DNA of 64,000 nucleotides from Akkermansiaceae bacterium. Its GTDB lineage: Bacteria; Verrucomicrobiota; Verrucomicrobiia; Verrucomicrobiales; Akkermansiaceae. The number at the start of each line of letters is the position of its first letter. Position 1 is the first letter of the stretch. Below the pieces are notes generated by a model. The model saw only the letters and a list, made by a program, of their open reading frames with translations, was not told the DNA's origin and did no database searches. The position numbers and the translations under genes are program-made. Where the stretch lies: contig CAIKHZ010000030.1 of NCBI GenBank assembly GCA_903827375.1, positions 62,001-126,000 of the forward strand. The letters run 5' to 3'. Positions 47,368 to 57,052 of this stretch are shown here, one piece after another.

Positions 47368-47766
47368 ATGGAACATCCGCTCTATCGTCACGTCGGCGAG
47401 GTCTCCTTCCGTGACACCGACGCGAGCGGCTGGATGCATTTCCCCAATATCTTCCAGTACGTGGAACTCGCCGAACACGCGTTTTTGCGCTCGCGGGGAT
47501 TGCTTGTTTTTGATAGAAGCCAGGGTGGCTGGCCGCGGGTGAAGGTGAGTTGTGAGTTCAAGCGGCCCTTGCTGTGCGGCGATTCGATCGAAGTGCACCT
47601 GGCTATCGCAGCGGTCGGCACATCCTCGGTCACTTGGAATTTCGAAGTCATCCGCACCGATGAGCTCGCCGCAGTCGGCAGCATCACGACCGTGCGGGTC
47701 AATCACCAGGGCCGGCCCCAGCCACTCGATGACCGCGAGCGAGTGGAACTGGAGCCCGGACTTTAA
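47368..47766 (+). CDS. YbgC-type acyl-CoA/ACP thioesterase (hotdog fold)
   Basis: 132 residues with the 4HBT pattern: VSFRDTDASGWMHFPNIFQYVELAEHAFLR, where the Asp of DTDASG is catalytic, followed by the SCEFKRPLLCGDSIEVHL strand. It hydrolyses acyl thioesters; placed 7 bases after fabF, it probably works in fatty-acid or lipid turnover. No Shine-Dalgarno. Confidence 0.88.
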   Translation: MEHPLYRHVGEVSFRDTDASGWMHFPNIFQYVELAEHAFLRSRGLLVFDRSQGGWPRVKVSCEFKRPLLCGDSIEVHLAIAAVGTSSVTWNFEVIRTDELAAVGSITTVRVNHQGRPQPLDDRERVELEPGL

Positions 47767-47806
47767 CCCCTGAATCGGTTAACCCGCACGCCATCATCCC
47801 CCTCTC

Positions 47807-48523
47807 ATGGACGTTTCATCCGAGATTTCAGGCCGCATTGTGATCGTGCCTACCCCCATTGGCAATCTGGGCGACATCACGCTGCGGGCGCTGGAAACCC
47901 TCCGCAGCGCCGACCGCATCGCCTGTGAAGACACCCGCCATTCCGCCCCACTGCTGGCCCACCACGGCATCTCCGGCAAAACGCTGGTTTCCCTCCACGA
48001 GCACAACGAGGCCCGGCGCGCGCCCGACTTGATCGCCGCCGCCCGTGCCGGGGAAACCATCGCAGTCATCAGTGATGCCGGCATGCCCGGCATTTCGGAT
48101 CCGGGCTACCGGCTCATCCAAGGTTGCATCGATTCCGCCACGCCCTTCGAGGTGTTGCCCGGACCCTCGGCGGTCATCACCGCCCTCATCGGCTCGGGCT
48201 TTCCCTGCCACGCCTTTCGCTTCGGCGGCTTCCTCTCCGTGAAATCCGGCAAACGCCGCACCTCCCTCACTGCTGCCCTCGCCTCAGGCGAAACCGCCAT
48301 CTTCTTCGAGTCCCCACACCGCATCTTGTCAACCTTGGCTATCCTTGCCGAAATTGACCCCGCAGCCCGTACCTGTGTCGCCCGCGAGCTAACAAAAAAG
48401 TTCGAAACCTATCACCGCGGCAGTGCTGCCGAGGTGCTCGCCCATTTTCAGGCGCGCCCGCCCAAGGGCGAAATCGTGCTGCTGGTGCATGGTGCCAGCG
48501 ACCCGAAAGAAGAATCAGAGTGA
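47807..48523 (+). CDS. rsmI: 16S rRNA (cytidine1402-2'-O)-methyltransferase
   Basis: 238 residues of the SAM-dependent tetrapyrrole-methylase fold. Motifs are VPTPIGNLGDITLRALE, CEDTRHSAPLL, VISDAGMPGISDPGYRL, LPGPSAVITALIGSG, and ARELTKKFETYHRG. It methylates C1402 of 16S rRNA at the ribosomal decoding site. It follows the thioesterase by 40 bases on the same strand. Confidence 0.95.
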   Translation: MDVSSEISGRIVIVPTPIGNLGDITLRALETLRSADRIACEDTRHSAPLLAHHGISGKTLVSLHEHNEARRAPDLIAAARAGETIAVISDAGMPGISDPGYRLIQGCIDSATPFEVLPGPSAVITALIGSGFPCHAFRFGGFLSVKSGKRRTSLTAALASGETAIFFESPHRILSTLAILAEIDPAARTCVARELTKKFETYHRGSAAEVLAHFQARPPKGEIVLLVHGASDPKEESE

Positions 48524-48897
48524 TTGGCGGCGCTGGGCAATGCTTCGTCCAGCCTCTGAATTCGCCTTCGATTGCCCGTCAGCCATTCCTCTGTGAGCTT
48601 GGGAGCCGATCAATCGACTTTGATTTTGACGAAATTTGCGCGCCAGGCAGTGGGGCCGGGCGAGCAGGTGGGTGGGCATGCTGATTTGCGGGTTCGCTGA
48701 TGATGATCTGGATGGATGGCGGGTGGAGTTGACTTTAGTTCTTTAGGAAAAAGGAACCGCCTGTGGCGGGAGCAGTGACCTTTTCCAGGACCGGGGTCTC
48801 TTCGGCAGGGCGGACATGAGGATGAGTGATGCGTGGGGCGCCGTGCTTTGGCGATTGCACTGTGCTGATCTCGTGTCAGACTGCCGCCAGCCAACCG
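48524..48897. other. 374-base region between rsmI and moxR
   Basis: It should contain the moxR operon promoter. The only protein-like content is a 41-codon minus-strand ORF (48735-48860). Between 48610 and 48730 no frame looks convincing and no hairpin terminator follows rsmI. Confidence 0.5.
48735..48860 (-). CDS. Candidate 41-residue small protein
   Basis: GTG at 48860 to TAA at 48735, divergent from moxR. The product has a protein-like ending, HPHVRPAEETPVLEKV then TAPATGGSFFLKN, with codon choice like neighbouring genes. No good ribosome site and no known family. It could also be the surviving end of a decayed gene, since a stop codon lies just upstream in frame. Confidence 0.35.
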   Translation of the reverse strand: MQSPKHGAPRITHPHVRPAEETPVLEKVTAPATGGSFFLKN

Positions 48898-49881
48898 ATG
48901 ACCACCGAGACCTTGCAACAAGACATCGCCGCCACCAGCGGCTGGATCCAGGACGTGAAAGACGAGATGGCACGTGTGCTCGTCGGGCAGGCCGACTTGG
49001 TGGACCGGCTGCTCATCGGCCTGCTGTGCAATGGCCACATTTTGCTCGAAGGGGTTCCTGGCCTTGCCAAAACCCTCGCCGTCAAGGCCCTCTCCGGCTC
49101 GTTGCACGCCAGCTTTGCACGCTTCCAATTCACCCCGGACCTCTTGCCTGCCGACTTGGTGGGAACCATGGTCTATCACCCACAGGGAACCCGCTTCGAG
49201 CCCAAACTCGGGCCGATTTTCAACAACTTGATCCTCGCTGACGAAATCAACCGGGCCCCCGCCAAAGTCCAAAGCGCCTTGTTGGAGGCGATGCAGGAGC
49301 GCCAGGTGACTCTCGGCGACCGCTCCTATCCTCTGCCACAGCCGTTTCTAGTGCTTGCCACCCAGAATCCGATTGACCAGGAGGGCACCTACCAACTTCC
49401 GGAGGCCCAGCTCGACCGTTTCCTGCTCAAAGTGACCGTTGGTTACCCCAGCAAGGATGAGGAACTCACGATCCTCGACAGGATGGCAACCTCGGCCCCA
49501 CCCTATCAAACGAAAAACGTCGCCACGCCGGAGCAGGTGGCCACATCGCGGGACCTGGTCAACCAAGTGTACATCGATCCGGCGGTGCGCCAATATATCG
49601 TGCAAGTCATCCACACCACCCGCTTTCCCGCCAAGGTCGATGTTCCGATGAAAAACCTCATCCGAGCCGGAGCTTCACCCCGAGGCACCATCAACCTGGC
49701 ACTCACCGCCCGTGCCAGGGCCTTCATGCAAGGCCGCGCATTTGTCACCCCGCAAGACGTCAAGGACATGGCCCACGACGTGCTGCGCCACCGCATCCTG
49801 CTCACCTACGAGGCCGAAGCCGAGGAAATCACCACCGACACCATTATCACCCGCATCCTCAGCAAGGTGCCGGTGCCCTAA
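48898..49881 (+). CDS. MoxR family AAA+ ATPase
   Basis: 327 residues. Walker A is GVPGLAKT, Walker B is LADEINRAP, with sensor 1 ATQNPIDQEGTYQLPEAQLDRF and the C-terminal lid HDVLRHRILLTYEAEAEEI. MoxR ATPases act as chaperones that mature metal- or cofactor-containing proteins with VWA partners. First gene of the Bat (Bacteroides aerotolerance-type) operon; DUF58 and VWA genes follow. The start at 48898 is chosen by homology. Confidence 0.95.
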   Translation: MTTETLQQDIAATSGWIQDVKDEMARVLVGQADLVDRLLIGLLCNGHILLEGVPGLAKTLAVKALSGSLHASFARFQFTPDLLPADLVGTMVYHPQGTRFEPKLGPIFNNLILADEINRAPAKVQSALLEAMQERQVTLGDRSYPLPQPFLVLATQNPIDQEGTYQLPEAQLDRFLLKVTVGYPSKDEELTILDRMATSAPPYQTKNVATPEQVATSRDLVNQVYIDPAVRQYIVQVIHTTRFPAKVDVPMKNLIRAGASPRGTINLALTARARAFMQGRAFVTPQDVKDMAHDVLRHRILLTYEAEAEEITTDTIITRILSKVPVP

Positions 49882-49985
49882 CGGGGATGATTTTGAATAT
49901 TAAATTTTGAATTTTGGATTTGAAACCAAGAGCCAGATTTCCCGGCAGGTATTTTGTTCCTTGTCGGCTCGTTGTTTGGAATTGA
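49882..49985 (+). other. AT-rich gap inside the Bat operon
   Basis: 104 bases with an AT-rich core (TTTTGAATATTAAATTTTGA at about 49891-49910), far below the GC of the surroundings. It may carry an internal promoter for the DUF58 and later genes or be a remnant of a dispersed repeat. Confidence 0.35.
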
Positions 49986-50891
49986 ATGCTTCATGACCCC
50001 ATGCTCTCGGAACAACAGATCGAGGAAATGATGGCCCGTGTGCGCAAGCTCGAACTCAAGGCCAGACGCTTGGTGCGCGAATCGTTTTCCGGCGAGTACC
50101 TATCGTCGTTTCGCGGCCAAGGACTGGATTTTGACGACTTCCGAGAATACCAGCACGGCGATGAAGTGCGCTTCATCGATTGGAACGTCACCGCCCGCAT
50201 GAACCAAGCGTATGTGCGCAAATTCCGCGAGGAACGCGAATTGGTGGTCATCCTCGCCGTCGATGTCTCCGGCTCCACCGACTACGGCAGCCACTCCCAG
50301 AGCAAACGCGAAGTGGCCGCCGAAGCCGCCGCCATCCTCGGCTTCAGCGCCCTGCAAAACGGCGATAAAGTCGGACTGCTCGCCTTTGCCGACGTGCCGC
50401 TGCTTTTTGTTCCGCCTGCCAAGGGGACCCGTCACGTGCTGCGCTTGGTGCGCGAAATTCTAACCATCAATCCAACGCGACCCGGCACATCGATCAAGGA
50501 AGCCTGTGATTTTTTGGTGCGCAGCCAGCGTCGCCGTGCGCTGGTATTTTTGCTATCCGACTTTCACTCCGATCCGCTGGACCGCCCGCTAGGCAAGCTC
50601 GCCCGCAAGCACGAAACGCTCGCCCTGCAGGTGAGCGACCCCCTCGAATCCAAATTGCCGGCAGCCGGCAAAGTCGTCATGGTCGATCCCGAAACCGGCT
50701 TCGAAACCCTCGTCAACACCTCCAACGCAAACCTCCGCATGAGCTATGAAAAGCTCGCGAGGCGCCACCGCGAGGGCGTTGCCTCAATCCTCAAAAAACA
50801 CGCCATTGACACCACCAAGCTGAGCAGCACCTCCGATCCTCTGCCCGCCCTCCACCTGCTCCTCAAACGCCACGGTCGCCGCCGCCGCTGA
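49986..50891 (+). CDS. DUF58 domain protein (VWA-like), Bat operon
   Basis: 301 residues (296 from ATG 50001). The DUF58 core shows FDDFREYQHGDEVRFIDWNVTAR and a partial metal site D93-V-S95-G-S97. Soluble, no membrane helix. In Bat operons this protein is the direct partner of the MoxR ATPase. A DUF4381-like gene follows 26 bases later. Confidence 0.92.
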   Translation: MLHDPMLSEQQIEEMMARVRKLELKARRLVRESFSGEYLSSFRGQGLDFDDFREYQHGDEVRFIDWNVTARMNQAYVRKFREERELVVILAVDVSGSTDYGSHSQSKREVAAEAAAILGFSALQNGDKVGLLAFADVPLLFVPPAKGTRHVLRLVREILTINPTRPGTSIKEACDFLVRSQRRRALVFLLSDFHSDPLDRPLGKLARKHETLALQVSDPLESKLPAAGKVVMVDPETGFETLVNTSNANLRMSYEKLARRHREGVASILKKHAIDTTKLSSTSDPLPALHLLLKRHGRRRR

Positions 50892-50917
50892 CGGCACAGA
50901 CGGTTTGTTTTACATTC

Positions 50918-51430
50918 ATGACCGAAGAAAATCCCACCTTCGAACTCAAGGAACCGGCCGCCATTGAGGGCTTGCTGCAGGGGGATGATTCGCAAGTCGG
51001 CTGGCTCGCTGCGGCCCTGTTGGCGCTGCTCGTGCTGGTGGTCTGGTTCATCAGTTGGCAGCGCCGTCGGCGCAGCAAACATGCCGCCGGCACCCGTCGT
51101 GACCTTGCATACCATGATGCCAGTGCGGCTCTTCAGCGAATTACGGCGGCAGATGCCCGTGCGGCGGCCGTGCAAACCTCGCTGATTCTTCGGCGCTATT
51201 TATCGCTCGCTGCGGAGGATCCGGCACTGTTTGAAACGCACGAGGAATTCGTCGCCCGCAACGACGCCCTGCTCGCCCTATCGGAATCCGCCCGCGCCGC
51301 CTGCGCCGATGGCTTTACCCGCCTCGCCGCCTGCAAGTACGCAGCGGAAGTCTCAGCGCTTGAGCCGAGCGAAGTGGTCGGTGATGCGCGTGGATTGCTA
51401 GAAACCCTACACCGCGGCTTCCGAAGCTAA
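50918..51430 (+). CDS. DUF4381-like single-span membrane protein, Bat operon
   Basis: 170 residues with one transmembrane helix near residues 26-45 (VGWLAAALLALLVLVVWFIS) followed by a basic RRRRSK stop and a helical cytoplasmic part. The position between DUF58 and the VWA genes is where DUF4381 proteins usually occur. Function unknown; probably scaffolds the complex at the membrane. The next start is one base after the stop. Confidence 0.82.
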   Translation: MTEENPTFELKEPAAIEGLLQGDDSQVGWLAAALLALLVLVVWFISWQRRRRSKHAAGTRRDLAYHDASAALQRITAADARAAAVQTSLILRRYLSLAAEDPALFETHEEFVARNDALLALSESARAACADGFTRLAACKYAAEVSALEPSEVVGDARGLLETLHRGFRS

Positions 51431-51431
51431 C

Positions 51432-52448
51432 ATGGCCGCACAACTCCACCATTTTCACTTTGCCCAGCCGGGATGGCTGCTCCTGCTGCTGCCCACCCTC
51501 ATGCTCATCGTGCTGCGCCGAGGCCGCGGGGCCGCCGCCGCAGTTACCTTCCCCAATCTATCCATCTTGGTGAGCCTCGGCCAACGGGTGCGCCAAGGCG
51601 CGTGGCATTTTGGTTTTCCGCTCGCCTGTCTCGCGTTGTTCACCGCGATATTAGGGATGGCCCGGCCGGTGTGGCGCAACGAATATCAAAGCCGAAACGC
51701 CAGCGGCATCGACATCATGATTACTTTCGATTGTTCGCTGTCGATGGCCATTGATGATTTCATCTGCAAAGGTGGCACCATGAATCGCATTGATGCGGCC
51801 AAACGGGTGATCGACGAATTTATCAGCCACCGCCCCGATGATCGCATCGGGCTGGTGGCTTTCGCCGGCCGCCCGGTGTCGGCCAGTCCTATCACGCTAG
51901 ACCATGCATGGTTGCGCAACAGCCTCAAGGACCTCCGCCTCAATGACGCCGGCAACCGCGGAACCGTCAAGGAAAGCGGCACCGCCATCGGCTCGGCCAT
52001 CGCCGCCGCCTCGCTGCGCCTGGACTCCCGCCAGTCGAAAAGCAAGATCATTGTGATGGTAACCGACGGGGCTAGCAATTCCGGAAAAATCTCACCGTTG
52101 GAGGCTGCGACCCATGCCAAAACGCTAGGGATAAAAATCTACACCGTGGCCATTGGCACCGAGGAAGGACGTGTTCCGGGGAGTATTCAATCGTTCCCCC
52201 GTCAGGAATTCGATGTTCCCACCCTCAAAGAAATCGCCCGTGTCACCGGCGGCGAACATTTCTGGGCTCAACAACTCGAAACCCTCGAAAGCTCGTTCCA
52301 CACCATCGACACCCTAGAAAAATCCACTTCCACCAGTCATTCCGTGGTGGATGATATCGAGTTATTTCCGTCGTTCATTGCCTTGGCCGTTCTTGCCACC
52401 CTCGCCGCAGCCTTCAGCCTCGCCTTCAATCCTCAACCCTCCCCCTGA
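51432..52448 (+). CDS. BatA-like VWA membrane protein
   Basis: 338 residues. N-terminal membrane helices (PGWLLLLLPTLMLIV and FPLACLALFTAILGMA), a von Willebrand A domain with MIDAS residues D100-C-S102-L-S104, and a C-terminal helix (FPSFIALAVLATLAAAFSLAF) give the BatA layout. The VWA domain faces the periplasm and binds partners through a metal ion. The BatB-C gene begins 5 bases after the stop. Confidence 0.92.
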   Translation: MAAQLHHFHFAQPGWLLLLLPTLMLIVLRRGRGAAAAVTFPNLSILVSLGQRVRQGAWHFGFPLACLALFTAILGMARPVWRNEYQSRNASGIDIMITFDCSLSMAIDDFICKGGTMNRIDAAKRVIDEFISHRPDDRIGLVAFAGRPVSASPITLDHAWLRNSLKDLRLNDAGNRGTVKESGTAIGSAIAAASLRLDSRQSKSKIIVMVTDGASNSGKISPLEAATHAKTLGIKIYTVAIGTEEGRVPGSIQSFPRQEFDVPTLKEIARVTGGEHFWAQQLETLESSFHTIDTLEKSTSTSHSVVDDIELFPSFIALAVLATLAAAFSLAFNPQPSP

Positions 52449-52453
52449 CACCC

Positions 52454-54433
52454 ATGCGTTTTGCCGATCCCACCTGGCTGGTGCTGCTCGTCCTGCTGCC
52501 CTTGCTGGCAACCACGACGTTGCTGGTGTCGCGTCTGCGTCGCAACCAATGGCATGCCTTTGTAGCTGCCCGCCTGCGCCACACCCTCTTGCGCCACACC
52601 AGCCCACTGCCCCGATGGCTCGCCCTCGCCTTCCTCGGCGCCTCCGCTGCCGCCCTCATCGTCGCCCTCGCCAGACCCCAAGGCAATGCCACTATCCGAA
52701 CTGAAAAATCCGTCGGCCGCAACGTCCTCATCGCCCTCGACCTGTCTCGCAGCATGCGCGTCAAGGACGTCAAACCCGACCGCCTTGCCCAGGCCAAGGT
52801 GGTTATCTACGAATTGCTGGACGCCCTGCCTAACGAGCGCATCGGACTGGTGGGCTTCGCCGGAAGCGCCCATTTGTTCGCCCCGCTGACGATTGACCAC
52901 GGAGCCGTGCGCGAAACCGTTGAGCAGATGGATGAAAACTGGGTGCCCCTCGGAGGTTCGAACCTCAGCTCGGCGATCCGTTTGGCCATCACCACCCTCA
53001 AGGAGACCGGCCAAAAAAATAATGCGCTCATCCTCCTGAGCGACGGTGAAAAGCACGAGGGTGCCATCAACCCCGTCATCGCCGATGCAAAAAAATCCGG
53101 CGTCTATATCTTTGCCATAGGGGTTGGCACCGAAGACGGCGGCTATGTGCCCAGCTCAGATCCTTCCCAGCCCAACGTGCTCGACCGCAAGGGCAAGGTC
53201 GTCCTCAGCCGGCTCCAACCCGAACTGTTGCGCAAAATCGCCAGTGATACCAACGGTCGCTACGCCCTCGCCGGTGGCGGCACCGACATCGCAAAAATGG
53301 TCAGTTTGGCCGCCAAGGACATGGACGCCTTCGAGATGCGCGGCAACGAACATCGCGTGGCCATCGAGTTCTATCAGTGGTTGGTGCTCCCCGCCATCCT
53401 CTTCCTTATCGCTGCCATCATCGCCGGTACCCGCTGGCGTGGCCTCAAACCGCTGGCCACTTTGGCCATCGCATTGGCAGTCCTCCCCACCGGTGCCCGT
53501 GCCGGAGAGGCGTCCGCAGCCGCCCAGGAGCTCGCCGCCGGCCACTACCAACCGGCACGCGAAGCGTTCCGCAAACTTGCTGAAACTGCGCGGTTCTCAG
53601 AACGCGCCGCCCGTTACCGACTCGGTGAAGGCACTGCGGCCTATCGGGCCAGGGATTTCAGCGCGGCCTGCGGGGCGTTCAGCGCTGCTCTGCTTGGCCA
53701 CGATTCCAGCGTTCTTGCCGCTGCCCATTTCGGCATCGCCAACAGTCTCTTCCAACTCGGCTGGATCACCCTCGCCGACTCCGCCTACCCCAGCGACCCT
53801 AAACAACTCCCCGATATCACCCGCTTCGACGCCCTGGTGCAGGCCCGCCTCGCCCAAATCCGCAAGACCTCCGCCCCCGAAGATGCCGACACACCCGGCG
53901 TCCCACCCCTCGAATCACTCATCATCAATTGGGCGGATTCCCTCAAGCATGACGACTCCGCCTTGATTCACGACCCAAACAATCAGGACCTCCGCCACAA
54001 CCGCCAAACCACCCTCACCTATCTAAAGCGCTTGCGCGAGTTGCTAGAAAAGGAGCACGAGCAAACCAACGAGGCCATTCCGCAACCTCAGCCCGGCCCG
54101 GACCCAGGCAACCCTGGTGACACCAGTAACTCCGATGAAGACGATCCTCCCAAGTCCGGTGAATCCGACAAGCCAGAGGCTAAGGACCCGCCCAAGGATG
54201 GGGGTGGCCAAGGTGACAAAGGCCAGCAAGACAAGAATCCACCTAGCGGCGATCCCGGGAAAACGGAGCCCTCCAAAGATGGGGACCCGCAAGCCGGCGA
54301 CAAACCGGCTCCAAAACCCGACGAAACCCCCGAAGAACGGGCCCGGCGGATTTTGGGTGAGAACGCTGATTTGGAAAAGGGGCCGCTACGCTCTGGTCGC
54401 ATCGAATACAATAACCCGGAACAGGATTGGTAA
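52454..54433 (+). CDS. BatB-BatC fusion: VWA membrane protein with TPR tail
   Basis: 659 residues. Part one is BatB: two N-terminal helices, VWA domain with D96-L-S98-R-S100, and a helix near 316-334 (WLVLPAILFLIAAIIAG). Part two, after a second hydrophobic stretch that resembles a signal peptide (LATLAIALAVLPTGARAG), is a TPR-like BatC (AAQELAAGHYQPAREAFRKL...). The tail is a Pro/Asp/Lys-rich low-complexity linker. In many bacteria batB and batC are separate genes, so this is a fusion retaining the internal signal-like helix. Confidence 0.9.
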   Translation: MRFADPTWLVLLVLLPLLATTTLLVSRLRRNQWHAFVAARLRHTLLRHTSPLPRWLALAFLGASAAALIVALARPQGNATIRTEKSVGRNVLIALDLSRSMRVKDVKPDRLAQAKVVIYELLDALPNERIGLVGFAGSAHLFAPLTIDHGAVRETVEQMDENWVPLGGSNLSSAIRLAITTLKETGQKNNALILLSDGEKHEGAINPVIADAKKSGVYIFAIGVGTEDGGYVPSSDPSQPNVLDRKGKVVLSRLQPELLRKIASDTNGRYALAGGGTDIAKMVSLAAKDMDAFEMRGNEHRVAIEFYQWLVLPAILFLIAAIIAGTRWRGLKPLATLAIALAVLPTGARAGEASAAAQELAAGHYQPAREAFRKLAETARFSERAARYRLGEGTAAYRARDFSAACGAFSAALLGHDSSVLAAAHFGIANSLFQLGWITLADSAYPSDPKQLPDITRFDALVQARLAQIRKTSAPEDADTPGVPPLESLIINWADSLKHDDSALIHDPNNQDLRHNRQTTLTYLKRLRELLEKEHEQTNEAIPQPQPGPDPGNPGDTSNSDEDDPPKSGESDKPEAKDPPKDGGGQGDKGQQDKNPPSGDPGKTEPSKDGDPQAGDKPAPKPDETPEERARRILGENADLEKGPLRSGRIEYNNPEQDW

Positions 54434-54437
54434 CATC

Positions 54438-56915
54438 ATGACCGCCCGCAACCCACTGATTGCCCCGCTCGTCGCTATCGCACTGTGCCTTGGCTGCCCC
54501 GCCTTCGCCCAGATCTCGGCCCAGCTGAGCACCCGCCACCTTGCCCGGGGCGAACAGGCGTACCTGGAAATCATCCTGCCCCCCGGCCGCCCAACCAGCG
54601 CCCTGCCCGTCATTCCCAGCATCCCTGATGTGACCGTCCGAGCCACGGATCCCTCCGCCCTTTCGCGACCAATGCCGGGCCGCCGGATCGAGTATTTCTA
54701 TCAATACGTGGTCGAGAGTTACGCAGTGGGACGCCACACCATTCCGGCGGTGGAATGGCTCATCAACGGCCTCAAAACTCGCACTGAGCCGATCGAGTTT
54801 GTCGTTTTCAATCCCGATGAGTTGCAGTGGCACGAGGCCACTGTGGCTGGGCAACCGTTGCGCTATGCCGCGGGTTTTCACATCCTCAAGGACCGGCCGT
54901 ACGCAGGCGAAACCATTCCCGTTGAGATCAAGATTTTTGTTCCCAGCGAGTTTGCCATAACCGTGGAGGACTGGGGTATCCCCGAATTCCAACTCGATGG
55001 AGTCGCCTGCTGGCGCCTCGAACCCAGCCCCACCAAAGGCCAGCTCAATGTCTTGGGCAAAGCCTACGCATCCCTCGCCTACCCCAGCACCCTCACCCCC
55101 ACCCGAGGCGGCAAGGTCGGCATTGGCCCCGCCAAACTGCGCCTCACCTCCACCCAAAGCATGATTTTGAATGGCTTCCACCAGCGATTCACCGAGGAAT
55201 CCTTCCTCGCCATTCCCAAACTTGATTTCGAAACCATGCCGCTGCCGCCAGGTGCCCCCGCCGGATTTGACAATGCCATCGGCAGCTTCACGCTTCACGC
55301 TCATACCGGTGAAACCGAAGTGCATGAGGGCGACCCCATCTCGGTGGATGTCAACGTCACCGGCAGCGGCAATCTCGACACCATGCGCCCCCCGCATCTG
55401 CTGCAGCCGAAAGGATGGAAAATCTACGAGGCCACAGCCACCCAGCGCGGTGACGAGCGACGCCGCCTCTCCGGCTCGGTCATTTTCCAACAATTGATCA
55501 AACCCCTCGACCTCCAAGCCGCCGTCCCCCCGTTCTGTCTCGTTTACTTCGACCCCATTCTGAAGCAATACCGCAGCATTACCACCGAGCCCATCCCTTT
55601 GAAAATCCTGCCGTCCACAGCCGCCAGCGCCCAGCCCGCCGGCCCGCCTCAGGCGCTACCCATCCCCGTTGAGCGCATGACCGATATTCTCGCTGTTCTC
55701 CACCCGGCCCAAGACCTCATCCCCGAACATCCCGCCCTGCCTCCTTGGCTCGGACACGCCGTCGGCGCTGCGCTCGCGTTCTGCCTGATTGCCAAGGCGT
55801 TGTGGATGCGCCTGTCATCGCGCTTGCGGCCAAATCGCCTCAAAGCCGTGGAACTTCGCGCCTTGCATGAGCTCGAACGCACGCCAGCCGATAACGACAC
55901 GCTCTTTCTCAGACAGGCCGGGGCGTTTGTCGAACGCTGGCTCGGCGGGCAGCCCAACCCCGGCTTGCAAGCCATCCTCGCCGAACGCGACACCCATTGC
56001 TTCCTCGCTGAAAAGCCGACATCCTTCCTCGGTAAACGCCGCAAGGAAATCCTCAAGCTGCTGCGCCAAGCCATCACCACCGCCATCGTTCTTGCCGCGC
56101 TGGCCGCCCTGCCCACCTCAGCCAGCGCCGCGACGAAGGATGCTGCAAAAAGCGATGCTGCAAAAAGCGATGCCAGCCCCGGTCAGCCGCTGGCCGCCTA
56201 CGCATCGGCCAACTACGAGGATGCCATCAAGCTTTGGCTCGCCGCTGGTGATTATGCCCGGCTCTCACCGGCCGTCCTCTACAACATCGGCAACGCCTGC
56301 TACCGGCTAGGCTCGCCGGGGTACGCCGCACTCTACTATCGGCGCGCCTTGGCCCGTGAGCCCGGCCACGAAGAGTCCCGTCAAAACCTCCGCTTCATCG
56401 AACGCAAATGCGGATCCCTCAGCGTCCAGCGCCCGGACTATCAATACGCCCTGGCTCGCCTGCCTCTCCGCCTGTGGCAGGCCGGCGTGTGGACCGGCCT
56501 GTGGCTGTGTGTCTTGGCCTTGCTGGTGTTTCCCGCCACTCGCGACGGCGCACGCATCCGCATCGCAGCCATTTTCACCCTTGTGCTCGCCCCTCTGCTG
56601 GTCACTCTCGGTGTGCTGGGTTGCCACTATTATCCCGACGATGCCGAGTTTGTGCCAGTCGCCAACCAAGCCGTCATTGTCGCTGAAAAAATCGTCGTCC
56701 ATGCCGATGCTTCCCGCAGCTCTCCAGAAGTCATCGATGCACCGCCCGGATCACTCTGTGAACTCGTAAACCTCAGCGGCGAATGGGCCTACATCGCCTT
56801 CGCCAGCAAAACCCGCGGTTGGATCCCCGCCGCGGCCCTTGAAAAAGTCATCCCCGAAAAACCGCCTGCTCCACCCAAGATTCGCAAGCCCCCCGCCACC
56901 GAGCGCTCAGCCTGA
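54438..56915 (+). CDS. BatD-BatE fusion protein
   Basis: 825 residues. A signal peptide (PLIAPLVAIALCLGCPAFA) is followed by BatD beta domains (RHLARGEQAYLEIILPPG, PYAGETIPVEIKIFVPSEF) and a membrane helix (WLGHAVGAALAFCLIAKALW). After a second hydrophobic region, a TPR (SPAVLYNIGNACYRLGSPGYAALYYRRAL) and a C-terminal SH3-type domain (GSLCELVNLSGEWAYIAF) form BatE. Tandem DAAKS repeats mark the junction. Role: oxygen or stress tolerance at the envelope with MoxR, DUF58 and BatA-C. Last gene of the operon. Confidence 0.9.
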   Translation: MTARNPLIAPLVAIALCLGCPAFAQISAQLSTRHLARGEQAYLEIILPPGRPTSALPVIPSIPDVTVRATDPSALSRPMPGRRIEYFYQYVVESYAVGRHTIPAVEWLINGLKTRTEPIEFVVFNPDELQWHEATVAGQPLRYAAGFHILKDRPYAGETIPVEIKIFVPSEFAITVEDWGIPEFQLDGVACWRLEPSPTKGQLNVLGKAYASLAYPSTLTPTRGGKVGIGPAKLRLTSTQSMILNGFHQRFTEESFLAIPKLDFETMPLPPGAPAGFDNAIGSFTLHAHTGETEVHEGDPISVDVNVTGSGNLDTMRPPHLLQPKGWKIYEATATQRGDERRRLSGSVIFQQLIKPLDLQAAVPPFCLVYFDPILKQYRSITTEPIPLKILPSTAASAQPAGPPQALPIPVERMTDILAVLHPAQDLIPEHPALPPWLGHAVGAALAFCLIAKALWMRLSSRLRPNRLKAVELRALHELERTPADNDTLFLRQAGAFVERWLGGQPNPGLQAILAERDTHCFLAEKPTSFLGKRRKEILKLLRQAITTAIVLAALAALPTSASAATKDAAKSDAAKSDASPGQPLAAYASANYEDAIKLWLAAGDYARLSPAVLYNIGNACYRLGSPGYAALYYRRALAREPGHEESRQNLRFIERKCGSLSVQRPDYQYALARLPLRLWQAGVWTGLWLCVLALLVFPATRDGARIRIAAIFTLVLAPLLVTLGVLGCHYYPDDAEFVPVANQAVIVAEKIVVHADASRSSPEVIDAPPGSLCELVNLSGEWAYIAFASKTRGWIPAAALEKVIPEKPPAPPKIRKPPATERSA

Positions 56916-57052
56916 GCCTGTGCCCAAGCTGTATCCAGGCTTCCAGCCCATGTATCCAAGGATACTCCAAGAAAACATCCACCATCGGCGTCTTCATCCT
57001 TGTCAGCGGCCGATTCAGCCGCTTCACTTCGCTTCCCCCAATTTTCCCCACC

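Noticed and set aside
52950-52975. tRNA T-arm-like GGTTCGAACC
   Set aside because: It lies inside the BatB coding sequence, and no acceptor, D or anticodon stems flank it.
54243-55568. 441-codon open frame antisense to BatB-C/BatD-E
   Set aside because: It spans two real genes and their junction and shows no protein-like features.
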